Virus record (IMG/VR): IMGVR_UViG_3300030329_003652
Span: 1 to 62,818 of that record
Direction: 5' to 3' (one strand)
Length of the DNA stretch: 62,818 bases
From: a virus
In this document: piece after piece, positions 41,736-50,088 of the stretch
Numbering within the stretch: position 1 is the first letter of the stretch
Layout of the letters: each line of letters starts with the position of its first letter
Notes under the pieces: model-generated
What the model saw: the letters and a program-made list of their open reading frames with translations, nothing else
What the model was told of the DNA's origin: nothing
The model's database searches: none
Program-made: the position numbers and the translations under genes

Positions 41736-42353
41736 ATGACTCTCGAAGAACTCAGAAAAGAAGAAAACGAGGAACATGCTGAGGAAAAAGAAGAATCCGA
41801 AGAAAGCAAAGAAGAATCATCTTCTGAAGAATCAAATAAATCATTTGATGAAGCTTTACTTCAAACAATTTCTACTTTGACCGAGCACGTAAAATCACTT
41901 TCTGAATCTCAAGCTGTTCTTGAAGGTAGACTTGCAAAAGCCCTTGAAGAAAAGCCTGAAACACAACTAGATGTAAAACCAGCTACTGATGATGACGAAG
42001 ACATTGGCGACGATGTTGTCGTACCAGATGCCTATCAATCAAATTCTCGTCAAACAGGATTAGATTCTGATAGAACAAACAATGACGGTGAGAAATCACC
42101 TGAAAAAGACGATAATGGACTTTCTATGCAAGAAAAATCATCAGCAGGTGAAAAAGTCAACTTTGACTTTACAACTGATACACCTAGACCATCAGCAGCA
42201 ATCGAAAGCGTAAACAAATCAGATTCTGAATCTGACTTGAATATGATTTTGAAAGATGCAAGAGATGGTGGCTATGATGGATTATCCCAAGTAGCTAAAA
42301 AGATTCTAAAAGGTGACTATTACACACCAACACAAGAGGAAAGGTTGTTCTAA
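41736..42353 (+). CDS. Acidic scaffold-like protein
   Basis: 205 residues. A Glu-rich start (EELRKEENEEHAEEKEESEE), a coiled-coil stretch (LLQTISTLTEHVKSLSESQA) and a Ser/Asp-rich linker end in a helical C-terminus. Position between maturation protease and capsid gene is classic for a scaffold. TTTATATATG at about 41701 may be its promoter. Confidence 0.7.
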   Translation: MTLEELRKEENEEHAEEKEESEESKEESSSEESNKSFDEALLQTISTLTEHVKSLSESQAVLEGRLAKALEEKPETQLDVKPATDDDEDIGDDVVVPDAYQSNSRQTGLDSDRTNNDGEKSPEKDDNGLSMQEKSSAGEKVNFDFTTDTPRPSAAIESVNKSDSESDLNMILKDARDGGYDGLSQVAKKILKGDYYTPTQEERLF

Positions 42354-42354
42354 A

Positions 42355-43575
42355 ATGGTACAAATCAAAACTATTGACGAACTAGAAGCACTCTATTACG
42401 GATATAACCGTAACCTCATTCGAAAAGCTGACAGTCCTGTAACAACTTCAACAACTGGTGTTTTCAACGCCATTTTTGGAGCATATGCATGGGCACAACT
42501 TAACTTAGAAGCCAATGCTTTTGGTATTTTACCAAAAGTTCCATGGGATAAATCTGGTTGGCGTACCATTACGGCTAAACCAACTATGACCACAACCAAT
42601 GGTAATACAACTCTAGGTGGTACAGCAGAAGGAGGAAACATTGCTGAGACAGTAAAACCAACTTTACAAGAGATTGACATCAGACCAAAAACAGCTCAGT
42701 TGCCATTCAGTGCATCTGAAGTTATGGAATGGTTGGCAACCCACAGTAAAGACGACATTTGGGGTGGACTAGGTTCACTTCGTTTGTACATGGCTGTACA
42801 GCACAAAGAATTCCTAAATAGAATGTTACTAGCTGACGTTGAAAGTGAAGCAGCAGGTGCTAGTGGAAATAACTCTGGTACTACCAACTTTGAGACTCTC
42901 GACAGAATCATTTCAAGTGATGCTGAAGAAGATGCTCTAGGTGGAAGTCACAACGGTTATTATGATCCATGGGCAGCAAACGCTACTATCGATAGAGATA
43001 GTGGAACTACATTCGACTGTACTGTCGAATCAGCTTCAGGTACTATTGGTACTAATGGTGTCCTTACCGACGATACACTACGTACTTTCTTAAGAAAGAT
43101 CCGTATTGCAGCAGGTAAAGATCCAAACGTCTTCCTAGGTTCTCACGAAGTATATAGTGAGATTCAAGGACTATACATGCCTTCTGTCCGTATTCCAAAC
43201 CCATACGGAGAGCAGCTCGTACAAGTTGACGTTAACGGTATCCAAACATTCAAAGGAACTGGTGTCGGAATTCACGTAGACTCAATTTACGGAATCCCAT
43301 TCATCCCATCAAAGGATGCACCAAGCAACTCATCTGATTCAAGTGAAATCGGTAGACTATTTGCATTAGATACATCTGATGCAGAAGGATATGGTTATCC
43401 AAGAATCGGAATTCAAATTGCAATTCCAACTGAATACTACGAAGCAACTAGAAGAACCCCTGCATACCCATTCGTTAACAACGCATTTGTTGAGAAAGGT
43501 GTATACAGAACTATGGGTGAAACTGTTTGTCGTCACTTCAAGTCACAAGGTAAGATTAGAGATATTAAACTTTAG
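42355..43575 (+). CDS. Major capsid protein, HK97 fold
   Basis: 406 residues from ATG 42355 just after the scaffold stop. Features of the HK97 fold appear in order: an N-terminal arm, an E-loop region (KPTMTTTNGNTTLGGTAEGG), a spine helix (ASEVMEWLATHSKDDIWGGL), and a P/A-domain end with VFLGSHEVYSEIQGLY and IPFIPSKDAP. Codon use is less AT-rich than most of the window, consistent with high expression. It builds the icosahedral head. Confidence 0.88.
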   Translation: MVQIKTIDELEALYYGYNRNLIRKADSPVTTSTTGVFNAIFGAYAWAQLNLEANAFGILPKVPWDKSGWRTITAKPTMTTTNGNTTLGGTAEGGNIAETVKPTLQEIDIRPKTAQLPFSASEVMEWLATHSKDDIWGGLGSLRLYMAVQHKEFLNRMLLADVESEAAGASGNNSGTTNFETLDRIISSDAEEDALGGSHNGYYDPWAANATIDRDSGTTFDCTVESASGTIGTNGVLTDDTLRTFLRKIRIAAGKDPNVFLGSHEVYSEIQGLYMPSVRIPNPYGEQLVQVDVNGIQTFKGTGVGIHVDSIYGIPFIPSKDAPSNSSDSSEIGRLFALDTSDAEGYGYPRIGIQIAIPTEYYEATRRTPAYPFVNNAFVEKGVYRTMGETVCRHFKSQGKIRDIKL

Positions 43576-43593
43576 TCATACTAAAATTCTCCC

Positions 43594-43607
43594 TTTTTTT
43601 ATTTTTT
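43594..43607 (+). terminator. T-tract terminator after the capsid gene
   Basis: T7-A-T6 begins 18 nt after the capsid stop and precedes the CPCC gene. Confidence 0.5.
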
Positions 43608-43643
43608 CTTTACACTTATATTACTGAATAGTATAAACAAATT

Positions 43644-43892
43644 ATGGGAAGTAGAGGTTGCCAAGACAGGTGTAATAATATCAAAGCTAAGATACATCCA
43701 CAAAAAGCATATTTAGGAAATTGTTATTGTAAGATGTGTTCTTGTTTTTTCTGGAATAAAGACCTTGTTACTAAATCTGGTCTTCGCTGCCCTTGTTGTA
43801 ATAATAAGGTTAGAATGAGTAAAATCAATAAAAAACGTAGACCTGTAAAACGTATAGGTGATAAACCTATATACAAACTAGAACTTAATTAA
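43644..43892 (+). CDS. CPCC-family zinc microprotein (copy 4 of 4)
   Basis: 82 residues, the longest copy: CQDRCNNIKAKIH, YCKMCSCFFW, LRCPCCNNKVRMSK, with an extended basic tail (KKRRPVKRIGDKP). Inserted alone between the capsid and decoration genes. An inverted AGTTAATTAAG/CTTAGCTAAG-type AT-rich stretch follows. Confidence 0.7.
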   Translation: MGSRGCQDRCNNIKAKIHPQKAYLGNCYCKMCSCFFWNKDLVTKSGLRCPCCNNKVRMSKINKKRRPVKRIGDKPIYKLELN

Positions 43893-43963
43893 GTTAATTA
43901 AGCTAACTTAGCTAAGTTTTTTCCTTTTTTAATACCTTATTTAACCCTTAATTAACACTATAC

Positions 43964-43971
43964 TTTATATA
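43964..43971 (+). promoter_or_regulatory. TATA box for the decoration-like gene
   Basis: TTTATATA centred about 26 nt before the ATG at 43993. Confidence 0.65.
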
Positions 43972-43992
43972 TCACCTTATTTTATAGCATAT

Positions 43993-44349
43993 ATGGCTAT
44001 AACTTCATCAGCAAGTGATTGGACAGCAGCTAATGTTGGTAAAACATTATCATTTCAGGCTGCCTTAACATCAAAACTAAGATGTTACAAAATCAAATGC
44101 ACTGCAGGGGGAAGCGATGCATACGCAACTAATGGCGTAGCAGCCGACTTAAAGGAAGGCAGAATCTCAACCCTAGTAGCAGTAATTCCTGAAGACAGTA
44201 GTGCCGACTATATTGTCAAATATGACAAAGCAAATGAGAAAATCAAACTCTTTACTGTCGGTGGTTCAGCAGGTGCTGCATTAGCAGAATTAGCAAATAG
44301 TACATCTATTGCTAACAAAACATTTGAATTTCTAGTATTTGGCTACTAG
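43993..44349 (+). CDS. Small beta-rich structural protein (head decoration candidate)
   Basis: 118 residues with alternating strands (LSFQAALTSKLRCYKIKCT, ISTLVAVIPEDSSADYIVKYD, FEFLVFGY). Position right after the capsid gene, its own promoter and terminator, and less AT-rich codons suggest an abundant capsid decoration protein. No family proven. Confidence 0.6.
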   Translation: MAITSSASDWTAANVGKTLSFQAALTSKLRCYKIKCTAGGSDAYATNGVAADLKEGRISTLVAVIPEDSSADYIVKYDKANEKIKLFTVGGSAGAALAELANSTSIANKTFEFLVFGY

Positions 44350-44367
44350 AGTCCTAAAACAGCCTTC

Positions 44368-44375
44368 TTTTTTTT
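44368..44375 (+). terminator. T-tract terminator
   Basis: Eight T residues 19 nt after the decoration-like gene stop. Confidence 0.5.
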
Positions 44376-44382
44376 CTAAAAG

Positions 44383-44389
44383 TTTATAA
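44383..44389 (+). promoter_or_regulatory. TATA box for the 44412 gene
   Basis: TTTATAA centred 26 nt before the ATG at 44412, immediately after the T-tract. Confidence 0.65.
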
Positions 44390-44411
44390 GTGTGTAGATA
44401 CGACTACATAT

Positions 44412-44681
44412 ATGGTAGAATACAACCACAATGTTACTACAGTAAACGCTGACGGTCTTATAAAAGGCGACCATGGTGTCATAGTATCAGTACATGTCTC
44501 AAAAAAAGGCAGTTCTGGAGCAAAATTACAACTCAAGAATGGAACTACAAGTTCAGGTGCTGTTGAATTTACCGTATTTGGTGAAGAAGTTCAAAACGTA
44601 TTAGATATTCATAGACGATTCGAGAATGGTATTTTTGCCGATGTCACAGGTTCTGCAGAGTATATCATCGTTTTTAAGTAG
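44412..44681 (+). CDS. Small beta-rich structural protein (89 aa)
   Basis: Strand-rich (GVIVSVHVSKKGSSGAKLQLKN, AVEFTVFGEEVQNVLDI, AEYIIVFK). Similar in size and layout to the preceding gene; may be a second decoration or neck protein. Confidence 0.55.
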   Translation: MVEYNHNVTTVNADGLIKGDHGVIVSVHVSKKGSSGAKLQLKNGTTSSGAVEFTVFGEEVQNVLDIHRRFENGIFADVTGSAEYIIVFK

Positions 44682-44714
44682 CAAATTTAAATACTTAGCA
44701 TTTAATATAAGTAT

Positions 44715-45338
44715 ATGGCTACAACATACTGTACAGTGGAAGATGTTGCTGATTTTCTCAGAATCCCCATTACTGCTACTACTACTCCTAATAAAACACA
44801 GGTTGAAAAAATCATCAACCGAAAAGAAGAAGAGTTGGATAGACGGATTGGGCATACATTTGGGAGAACAAAACAGGTAGCAAAAGAAATTCACGATTTA
44901 CCATTATTGTATACTTATGGTTGGGGTACTCCAGTGTTTTTAAAACATAGAGAGTGTCAAGATTTTGATTCTTCAGCAGGTGATAAGATAGAAGTTTGGC
45001 AAGGTGCTGATTCATCTTATACTGATGTGTTACAAGATTCACAATGGTGGGATTTTGAACCAGTGTATGGCAGATTATTTTTCCGTGGATATATATTTAC
45101 AATTCTTAGAAAAAACAGAGTTAGAGTAACATACCGTTATGGTTCTGCTACAGTTCCATTAGATGTTGCTGATGCATGTATTAAACTGGTTGCAATAGAT
45201 ATATTGAACTCTAGTTTTAGAATGGATGTATTACCAGTTGGTGCAAATGGAATAGATGTAGCTTCTTCAAAAGCAGAATGGAGAGCAGATATTGAAAACT
45301 GTATTGAAAATCGTCAAGAGATATTCATGTTACCATAA
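44715..45338 (+). CDS. Head-tail connector (gp6-like adaptor)
   Basis: 207 residues. TYCTVEDVADFLRIPI opens like phage gp6/HK97 adaptor proteins, followed by helices (KIINRKEEELDRRIGH), a central beta part and PLDVADACIKLVAIDILNSS, the usual C-terminal helix. It should bind the portal and start the neck. ATG of the next gene overlaps its TAA. Confidence 0.75.
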   Translation: MATTYCTVEDVADFLRIPITATTTPNKTQVEKIINRKEEELDRRIGHTFGRTKQVAKEIHDLPLLYTYGWGTPVFLKHRECQDFDSSAGDKIEVWQGADSSYTDVLQDSQWWDFEPVYGRLFFRGYIFTILRKNRVRVTYRYGSATVPLDVADACIKLVAIDILNSSFRMDVLPVGANGIDVASSKAEWRADIENCIENRQEIFMLP

Positions 45339-46627
45339 TGGAAGATAAAGACGGTTATATTGATTCTGCTGGCATCAGTGGAAAAGAATATGCAAAAAGA
45401 CCACATGAATCACAAATACCTTTTGTTCCAGAAAAAGAAGTGTTTAAAATGAAGGATATACCTAAATTTCAAAAAGGTCTTTATTCTGATTATATGAAGT
45501 CATTAGCTAGGAAAGCAAATCAAGAAATTTATACTAGGTTTGTAAATAGTGCAGATATTGATTTTATACCTGTGTTTGTTTATTATGATAAAATAAGTAA
45601 AAGTTTGAGAGTTAGAGTTAGAAAAGATTGGGTTGAAGCACAAATGGCAGTTAAAATTGATTTTATAAAATGGTTGAAAAAGAAAAGAAAATTCAAAGCT
45701 GCAAGAAAGTGGCAAGCATGGACAAACCCAAACTTTGAAGGAGTTTATGGTAAAGACTATATGCTCGGTGCACCACATGTTAAAGAGTTAAAAAAACAAT
45801 ACATAAAAGAAATGACAGAATCAGGTCAAGTGCATGAATTTATGAAGGGCAAGTTTAACAAAGATACAAAAAAACCACAATATTCGGTTGTTATGCGTGG
45901 TGTTAAAGAAGAGTTAAGAGAATATAAATATGATAAAAATAAAAAACATCTTCAAATAAACACATATTTATGGAACGCTCCTATAAAAGGAAAGGATTTA
46001 TTGGCGTTAGAAGATGACAGAAATGAAGATATTATTTGGGGTGGTTCTAACTTTCGATCATATCTTAGAGAAGGTGGGATTAGTGTAAAAGCTTACAATG
46101 AGATTATGAAAGGCGTACTTGAAACAGTATGGTATAATTTTGAAAGAATAGACGTTAATGCATTAACGGATGAAGGTGTAGGTGCGTTTGAGGATGAATA
46201 TTATGGAAGATTTCCAAATATTGTAAAAATAAGAGATTGGTTTGTTAATAAAGGAATATATGGTGCCAAACAAGGACACCAAAAATATAATATTGAAAAA
46301 TTTCAAAGTTTAAAGTCAAACAAAGCAAGAGCTAATTTTATAGATAGAGCAACCTTTATTATAGCAAATGAGATATTCATTAAAAATAACAACTTAGAAA
46401 AGGTTTATAAAAAATCAACATCCAAAAGTAATAGAGGAAATAGAATTTTATCTCAAAATGCAGGTATGAAAACTCCAATATCTACAGCAAGGAGATATAA
46501 AAAATATACAAAGGGGCGTAGTAAGAGGTCAAGTAGAGCAAAGAATTATGCAGATTGGAGAGAATCTAATAGAGAACTTGCAGCCAAATTAAAACGTGCT
46601 GATACACGAAGGAGAAGACAATCTTAA
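45338..46627 (+). CDS. Neck-region protein with a basic C-terminus
   Basis: 429 residues, coupled to the connector (TAATG). Basic throughout, with VRVRKDWVEAQMAVKIDFIKW and FNKDTKKPQYSVV in a folded core and an Arg/Lys/Ser tail (RRYKKYTKGRSKRSSRAKNY). Its place between the adaptor and the tail-completion candidate is where head-closure or gp10-like proteins occur, but it is longer than those. No motif confirms it. Confidence 0.55.
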   Translation: MEDKDGYIDSAGISGKEYAKRPHESQIPFVPEKEVFKMKDIPKFQKGLYSDYMKSLARKANQEIYTRFVNSADIDFIPVFVYYDKISKSLRVRVRKDWVEAQMAVKIDFIKWLKKKRKFKAARKWQAWTNPNFEGVYGKDYMLGAPHVKELKKQYIKEMTESGQVHEFMKGKFNKDTKKPQYSVVMRGVKEELREYKYDKNKKHLQINTYLWNAPIKGKDLLALEDDRNEDIIWGGSNFRSYLREGGISVKAYNEIMKGVLETVWYNFERIDVNALTDEGVGAFEDEYYGRFPNIVKIRDWFVNKGIYGAKQGHQKYNIEKFQSLKSNKARANFIDRATFIIANEIFIKNNNLEKVYKKSTSKSNRGNRILSQNAGMKTPISTARRYKKYTKGRSKRSSRAKNYADWRESNRELAAKLKRADTRRRRQS

Positions 46628-46652
46628 TAAAAGAGTATATAGATATAAATGT

Positions 46653-47072
46653 ATGACTACTAACTCTACTATGTATGATTCGGCAGATGACCTTAAGAGT
46701 CTTCTTCAGGATAATTGGACTCTTTCAACCACTCCTGATATAACGTTTGTTTGGGAAGAAAAATCCACTGGATTTGCAGATGATAGAAGGGATTTCATAT
46801 TAATCAATCCTACAAGTGAAAATCCACAATATTTCAGTTTATACGGTCAAGATTTTTTTCATGAGATTTATGTTACATTAGACGTTCATACATTTCAGAA
46901 TTTAGACCATAATTCAAATATAGTGAATGAAGTGTTCACAATTATTAAAAATAATATAAGAGGAACTAATTATGTCGATCTCATGCTCATAAATTCTTCA
47001 CATTCTAATGACTTATATAGGAATATATTTCGTCACACAATAACTGTGAGATTTAGAAAAATCAACCCATAA
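46653..47072 (+). CDS. Tail-completion-like protein
   Basis: 139 residues from ATG 46653, supported by an AT-rich TATA-like element and avoiding overlap with the previous gene. DDLKSLLQDNWTLSTTPDITFVWEEK, YFSLYGQDFFHEIYVTLDVHTF and FRHTITVRFRKINP give the strand/helix order of tail terminator proteins that cap the tube at the neck. Confidence 0.6.
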   Translation: MTTNSTMYDSADDLKSLLQDNWTLSTTPDITFVWEEKSTGFADDRRDFILINPTSENPQYFSLYGQDFFHEIYVTLDVHTFQNLDHNSNIVNEVFTIIKNNIRGTNYVDLMLINSSHSNDLYRNIFRHTITVRFRKINP

Positions 47073-47074
47073 TA

Positions 47075-47082
47075 TTTATAAG
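47075..47082 (+). promoter_or_regulatory. TATA box for the tail tube gene
   Basis: TTTATAAG centred 26 nt before the ATG at 47104. Confidence 0.65.
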
Positions 47083-47103
47083 TAATCCCTCGTTTCTTTT
47101 TAT

Positions 47104-48120
47104 ATGGTAAGAACAGGTGCACATGGTTATTTAGAGTGGGGATTTGAATCTTCATACGCTAGTGGTGGCACAGCAGATAAGAAATTTGGTCTTCAAGACA
47201 GATTAAGTAGTCTCTCATTAACCAATAATAGAATAAATTTACCTAGTTTGAACCAAAATACATTACATTCATTCGCCTATGGTCAACAGGCAGGTTCAGC
47301 TTCAGTTTCATTCGTTTTATCAAACCCTTGGATTATAGGGGCAATTTTAGGAGCACCAACAACATCAACCGAATCAGGTTCATTGAAAAAACACCAATAC
47401 CCTGCATCAGGTGGTTTAAATAAAGAACCAAGAACTATATTAATGGAAATAGGATTTGATGGAGCATCTGCTGACTTGGTAAGAACAGTAAAAGGTGGTC
47501 TTGTTAATAATTTATCAATTTCAACATCAGTTGGAGGACTAGTTGAATGTACTGCAGATATTAGTTATGGTTCAGAATCAGCACCAAGTACATCATTAGG
47601 TTCAGCACCAACCAAACCTGCAACTTCTAATGAGTTTCCTTACACATTTGCACATGCAGAATTAAGAGTAGGTGGAAACTTAGTTGCAAAATGTCAAGAT
47701 ATGAATTTGGCATTAGCACAAAATGGAGAATTATTATATGGCTTAAACTCTCACCAAGCAGTTGATGCTTATAGAAGAGTGTTAGATATAACAGGTTCAT
47801 TTAGAGCAGCATGGGTAAACAAAACATTATTAGAAGAAGTTTTAGAACAAATCAAAGCAGGTTCAAGTTCAGGCACATATAGTGAAACAGTGGGTGGTTC
47901 ACCAGAATTTAGACTCATATTCAATAAAACTGACAGCATTGCAAGCAATGGTACTTTTACACCAAGCGATCAATCAATAGAAATAACTTTATCTGGTCTC
48001 TCTATCAGTGATTTAGGAATATCAGGATTTGAACCAGTAGAACCAATATTTGAAGAGATAAACTGGCAAGCCAAAACAATTACAGTTAAAGCCTACAACA
48101 CACAAACAGCAGAAGAATAG
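47104..48120 (+). CDS. Major tail tube protein
   Basis: 338 residues. GAHGYLEWGFESSYAS at the N-terminus, SVSFVLSNPWIIGAI and GGLVNNLSISTSVGGLVECTADISY (the typical tail tube sheet with a -V-G-G- turn) and a long C-terminal beta segment (ITLSGLSISDLGIS) fit a siphovirus-type tube protein. Own promoter, placed before the tail chaperone and tape measure. It polymerises into the DNA conduit. Confidence 0.8.
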   Translation: MVRTGAHGYLEWGFESSYASGGTADKKFGLQDRLSSLSLTNNRINLPSLNQNTLHSFAYGQQAGSASVSFVLSNPWIIGAILGAPTTSTESGSLKKHQYPASGGLNKEPRTILMEIGFDGASADLVRTVKGGLVNNLSISTSVGGLVECTADISYGSESAPSTSLGSAPTKPATSNEFPYTFAHAELRVGGNLVAKCQDMNLALAQNGELLYGLNSHQAVDAYRRVLDITGSFRAAWVNKTLLEEVLEQIKAGSSSGTYSETVGGSPEFRLIFNKTDSIASNGTFTPSDQSIEITLSGLSISDLGISGFEPVEPIFEEINWQAKTITVKAYNTQTAEE

Positions 48121-48155
48121 AAAGGCTTTTAAGTGATATACAGATATTATTTTTT

Positions 48156-48557
48156 GTGGCACTAAAAGAATTTAATATAGATTGGGAAGGAAAGCAAGAA
48201 ACCATAGAATATGAAGATGATATTACTTTTGGTGAGCTTGAAAATATTTTAAATAAATGTTTAGATTTATCTGATGTTCAAAAACCGAAGGTTAACATAC
48301 CTCTTTATAGGCAGTTAATCTTAACTGCAGTTCTTAGAAAAGCTCCATTTCCTATTAAGGATACTTCAGCTATTAGGAACTTAAAAATTAGCCAAGCCAA
48401 AACAATCATGGTGGAGGTCATGAAGTCCTACCCTTTAATGAAATACATGGAAGAGTGGGTGGAAACATTCGTAGGCGAAATGGAAGGTATGGAAAACGAA
48501 CCTCATCAATCTACTATTTCTTCGCAAGAGAATTTGGTTGGACAAAAGAACAAGTAG
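48156..48557 (+). CDS. Tail assembly chaperone (G frame)
   Basis: 133 residues, GTG start. IDWEGKQETIEYEDDITFGELENILNK then a helical body and TFVGEMEGMENEPH. Position directly before the tape measure and an overlapping -1 frame (open from 48392 to 48652) match the gpG/gpGT chaperone pair, which guides the tape measure during tube assembly. Confidence 0.75.
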   Translation: MALKEFNIDWEGKQETIEYEDDITFGELENILNKCLDLSDVQKPKVNIPLYRQLILTAVLRKAPFPIKDTSAIRNLKISQAKTIMVEVMKSYPLMKYMEEWVETFVGEMEGMENEPHQSTISSQENLVGQKNK

Positions 48558-48652
48558 ATGCTCAACCTACAATTTATCTAAATTCTATCATAGAGGAGTT
48601 TCGTGAGGAACAACGCAAAGAACGTGTAAATTTAAATAGGAACATGAGGTAG
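48455..48652 (+). CDS. Tail chaperone T-domain in the -1 frame (frameshift product)
   Basis: The -1 frame is open from 48392 and encodes SSIYYFFAREFGWTKEQVDA, a typical T-domain, ending at 48652. A nominal GTG lies at 48455, but expression is more likely by a -1 shift inside the overlap. GGAAAAC at 48491-48497 is a possible, non-canonical slip site; a shift there would join EGMEN to RTSSIYYF. Confidence 0.6.
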   Translation: MGGNIRRRNGRYGKRTSSIYYFFAREFGWTKEQVDAQPTIYLNSIIEEFREEQRKERVNLNRNMR

Positions 48653-48660
48653 AGACTTAT

Positions 48661-50088
48661 ATGGCAGAAGCAGATGAATTTACATGGAAAGAAGCAGAGC
48701 ATTTTGAAAATATTAAACTACAAAATGCTCGAATAATCCAAAAAATGATGACGGAACGAATGAATCGTGAAGACAAACTCATGAGAGAACGAAGAATGTT
48801 GGAAGTCATGACCAGAATTCCTAATATGGGTGGAGTTGGTGGTGGAGCTATGGGATTAGGTATGGGATTTTTACAAAATATTATTGGAACAAAATTTATG
48901 GGCTTTAATAGACTTAAAGATTTACAAGATAAAGAAGCTGGTGGTGAAACATTAACATCAGAAGAATTAAAAGAAAAAGATATGTTATCTGGTCAAAAAA
49001 GATCAAATTCATTATTTCAAAGATTAGATAAAACATTTGACAAGCATTTTGGAGGAGACTCTAAATGGAATAAATTCTTTGCAGGTCAAGGAAAGGCTGC
49101 AGCTCTAGGTATGGGTGCAGGTGCTGCTGCAGGTGGAATGATGTTAGGGAAAGCAATTATTGATTCATCTCCTATGTTCCAACAAATGTTGAAATTACTT
49201 AACTTTGGTATAATGATGATATTGAGACCGATAGGTGACTTCTTTGGTTTCTTAATGAGACCAATTATGATAATGTTACTTAGGAAATTTATTATTCCTT
49301 TCTATCAAGAATATATGCCAATAATGCAAGAGATGGGAGACTATATAGGAAATATAGTTGCACCAGTCTTGGAAAAAATATTACTAGGTGTAACTGGTGT
49401 TGTACAACTACTTGCAGCAGCAAGTCCAATAGCAATGTTGATGGGAAAATCAAATGAATTATATACTGCAGGTATGGCAAATCTACAAGCTGCACTTCAA
49501 GGTGATTTAAATACAAATGTTGTAACACCTGAACTAAGAGATGCAGGTGCAAAAATCACAGAAGCAGTGCAAGCAAATGGAACTTTATTAGCTGCAAAAT
49601 ATGAAGCAACTGCATCAGCATTAACACGATTAACTGAAGCACCAACAACAAAAGCTTCAAGTGAAGCAATAACTACAATTTCAAAACAAATAGGTGATTG
49701 GACAACATCAATGTCTTCTGTGTTAACCAGAGAAGGATTAATGAAAGTTGGAAGATACACCACAGAAACCATGGCAGGTCTTAAGGAAGGAAGATTTGAA
49801 AATGCAGAAGATGCAATGTATTGGTTTGCTCAACAGATGTTTAAAGGTGGTGTTAACAAATATGCTCAAGGTGGAATTATTAATGAACCAATTATGGGAG
49901 TTGGAAGATCAGGTCAGGCATATATGTTTGGTGAATCAGGTGCAGAATCAGTAACTCCATTAAGTAACACGGATAATAAATCAGTAGTAATTAATGTATA
50001 TGGTGATGTTGACCAAAACACAATGCAAACATTTGAAAGAAAAGTTCTTGAAGTACTTGGTAGGTCTAACGCTAGAAGGGGATTATAA
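48661..50088 (+). CDS. Tape measure protein (short)
   Basis: 475 residues. An N-terminal helical charged part, a Gly/Ala/Met-rich membrane-like middle (LGMGAGAAAGGMMLGKAI; FGIMMILRPIGDFFGFL) and the classical C-terminal signature KYAQGGIINEPIMGVGRSGQ...FGESGAESVTPL. It sets tail length and may assist DNA entry. At about 1.5 angstrom per residue it predicts a tail near 70 nm. The last base overlaps the next ATG. Confidence 0.88.
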   Translation: MAEADEFTWKEAEHFENIKLQNARIIQKMMTERMNREDKLMRERRMLEVMTRIPNMGGVGGGAMGLGMGFLQNIIGTKFMGFNRLKDLQDKEAGGETLTSEELKEKDMLSGQKRSNSLFQRLDKTFDKHFGGDSKWNKFFAGQGKAAALGMGAGAAAGGMMLGKAIIDSSPMFQQMLKLLNFGIMMILRPIGDFFGFLMRPIMIMLLRKFIIPFYQEYMPIMQEMGDYIGNIVAPVLEKILLGVTGVVQLLAAASPIAMLMGKSNELYTAGMANLQAALQGDLNTNVVTPELRDAGAKITEAVQANGTLLAAKYEATASALTRLTEAPTTKASSEAITTISKQIGDWTTSMSSVLTREGLMKVGRYTTETMAGLKEGRFENAEDAMYWFAQQMFKGGVNKYAQGGIINEPIMGVGRSGQAYMFGESGAESVTPLSNTDNKSVVINVYGDVDQNTMQTFERKVLEVLGRSNARRGL

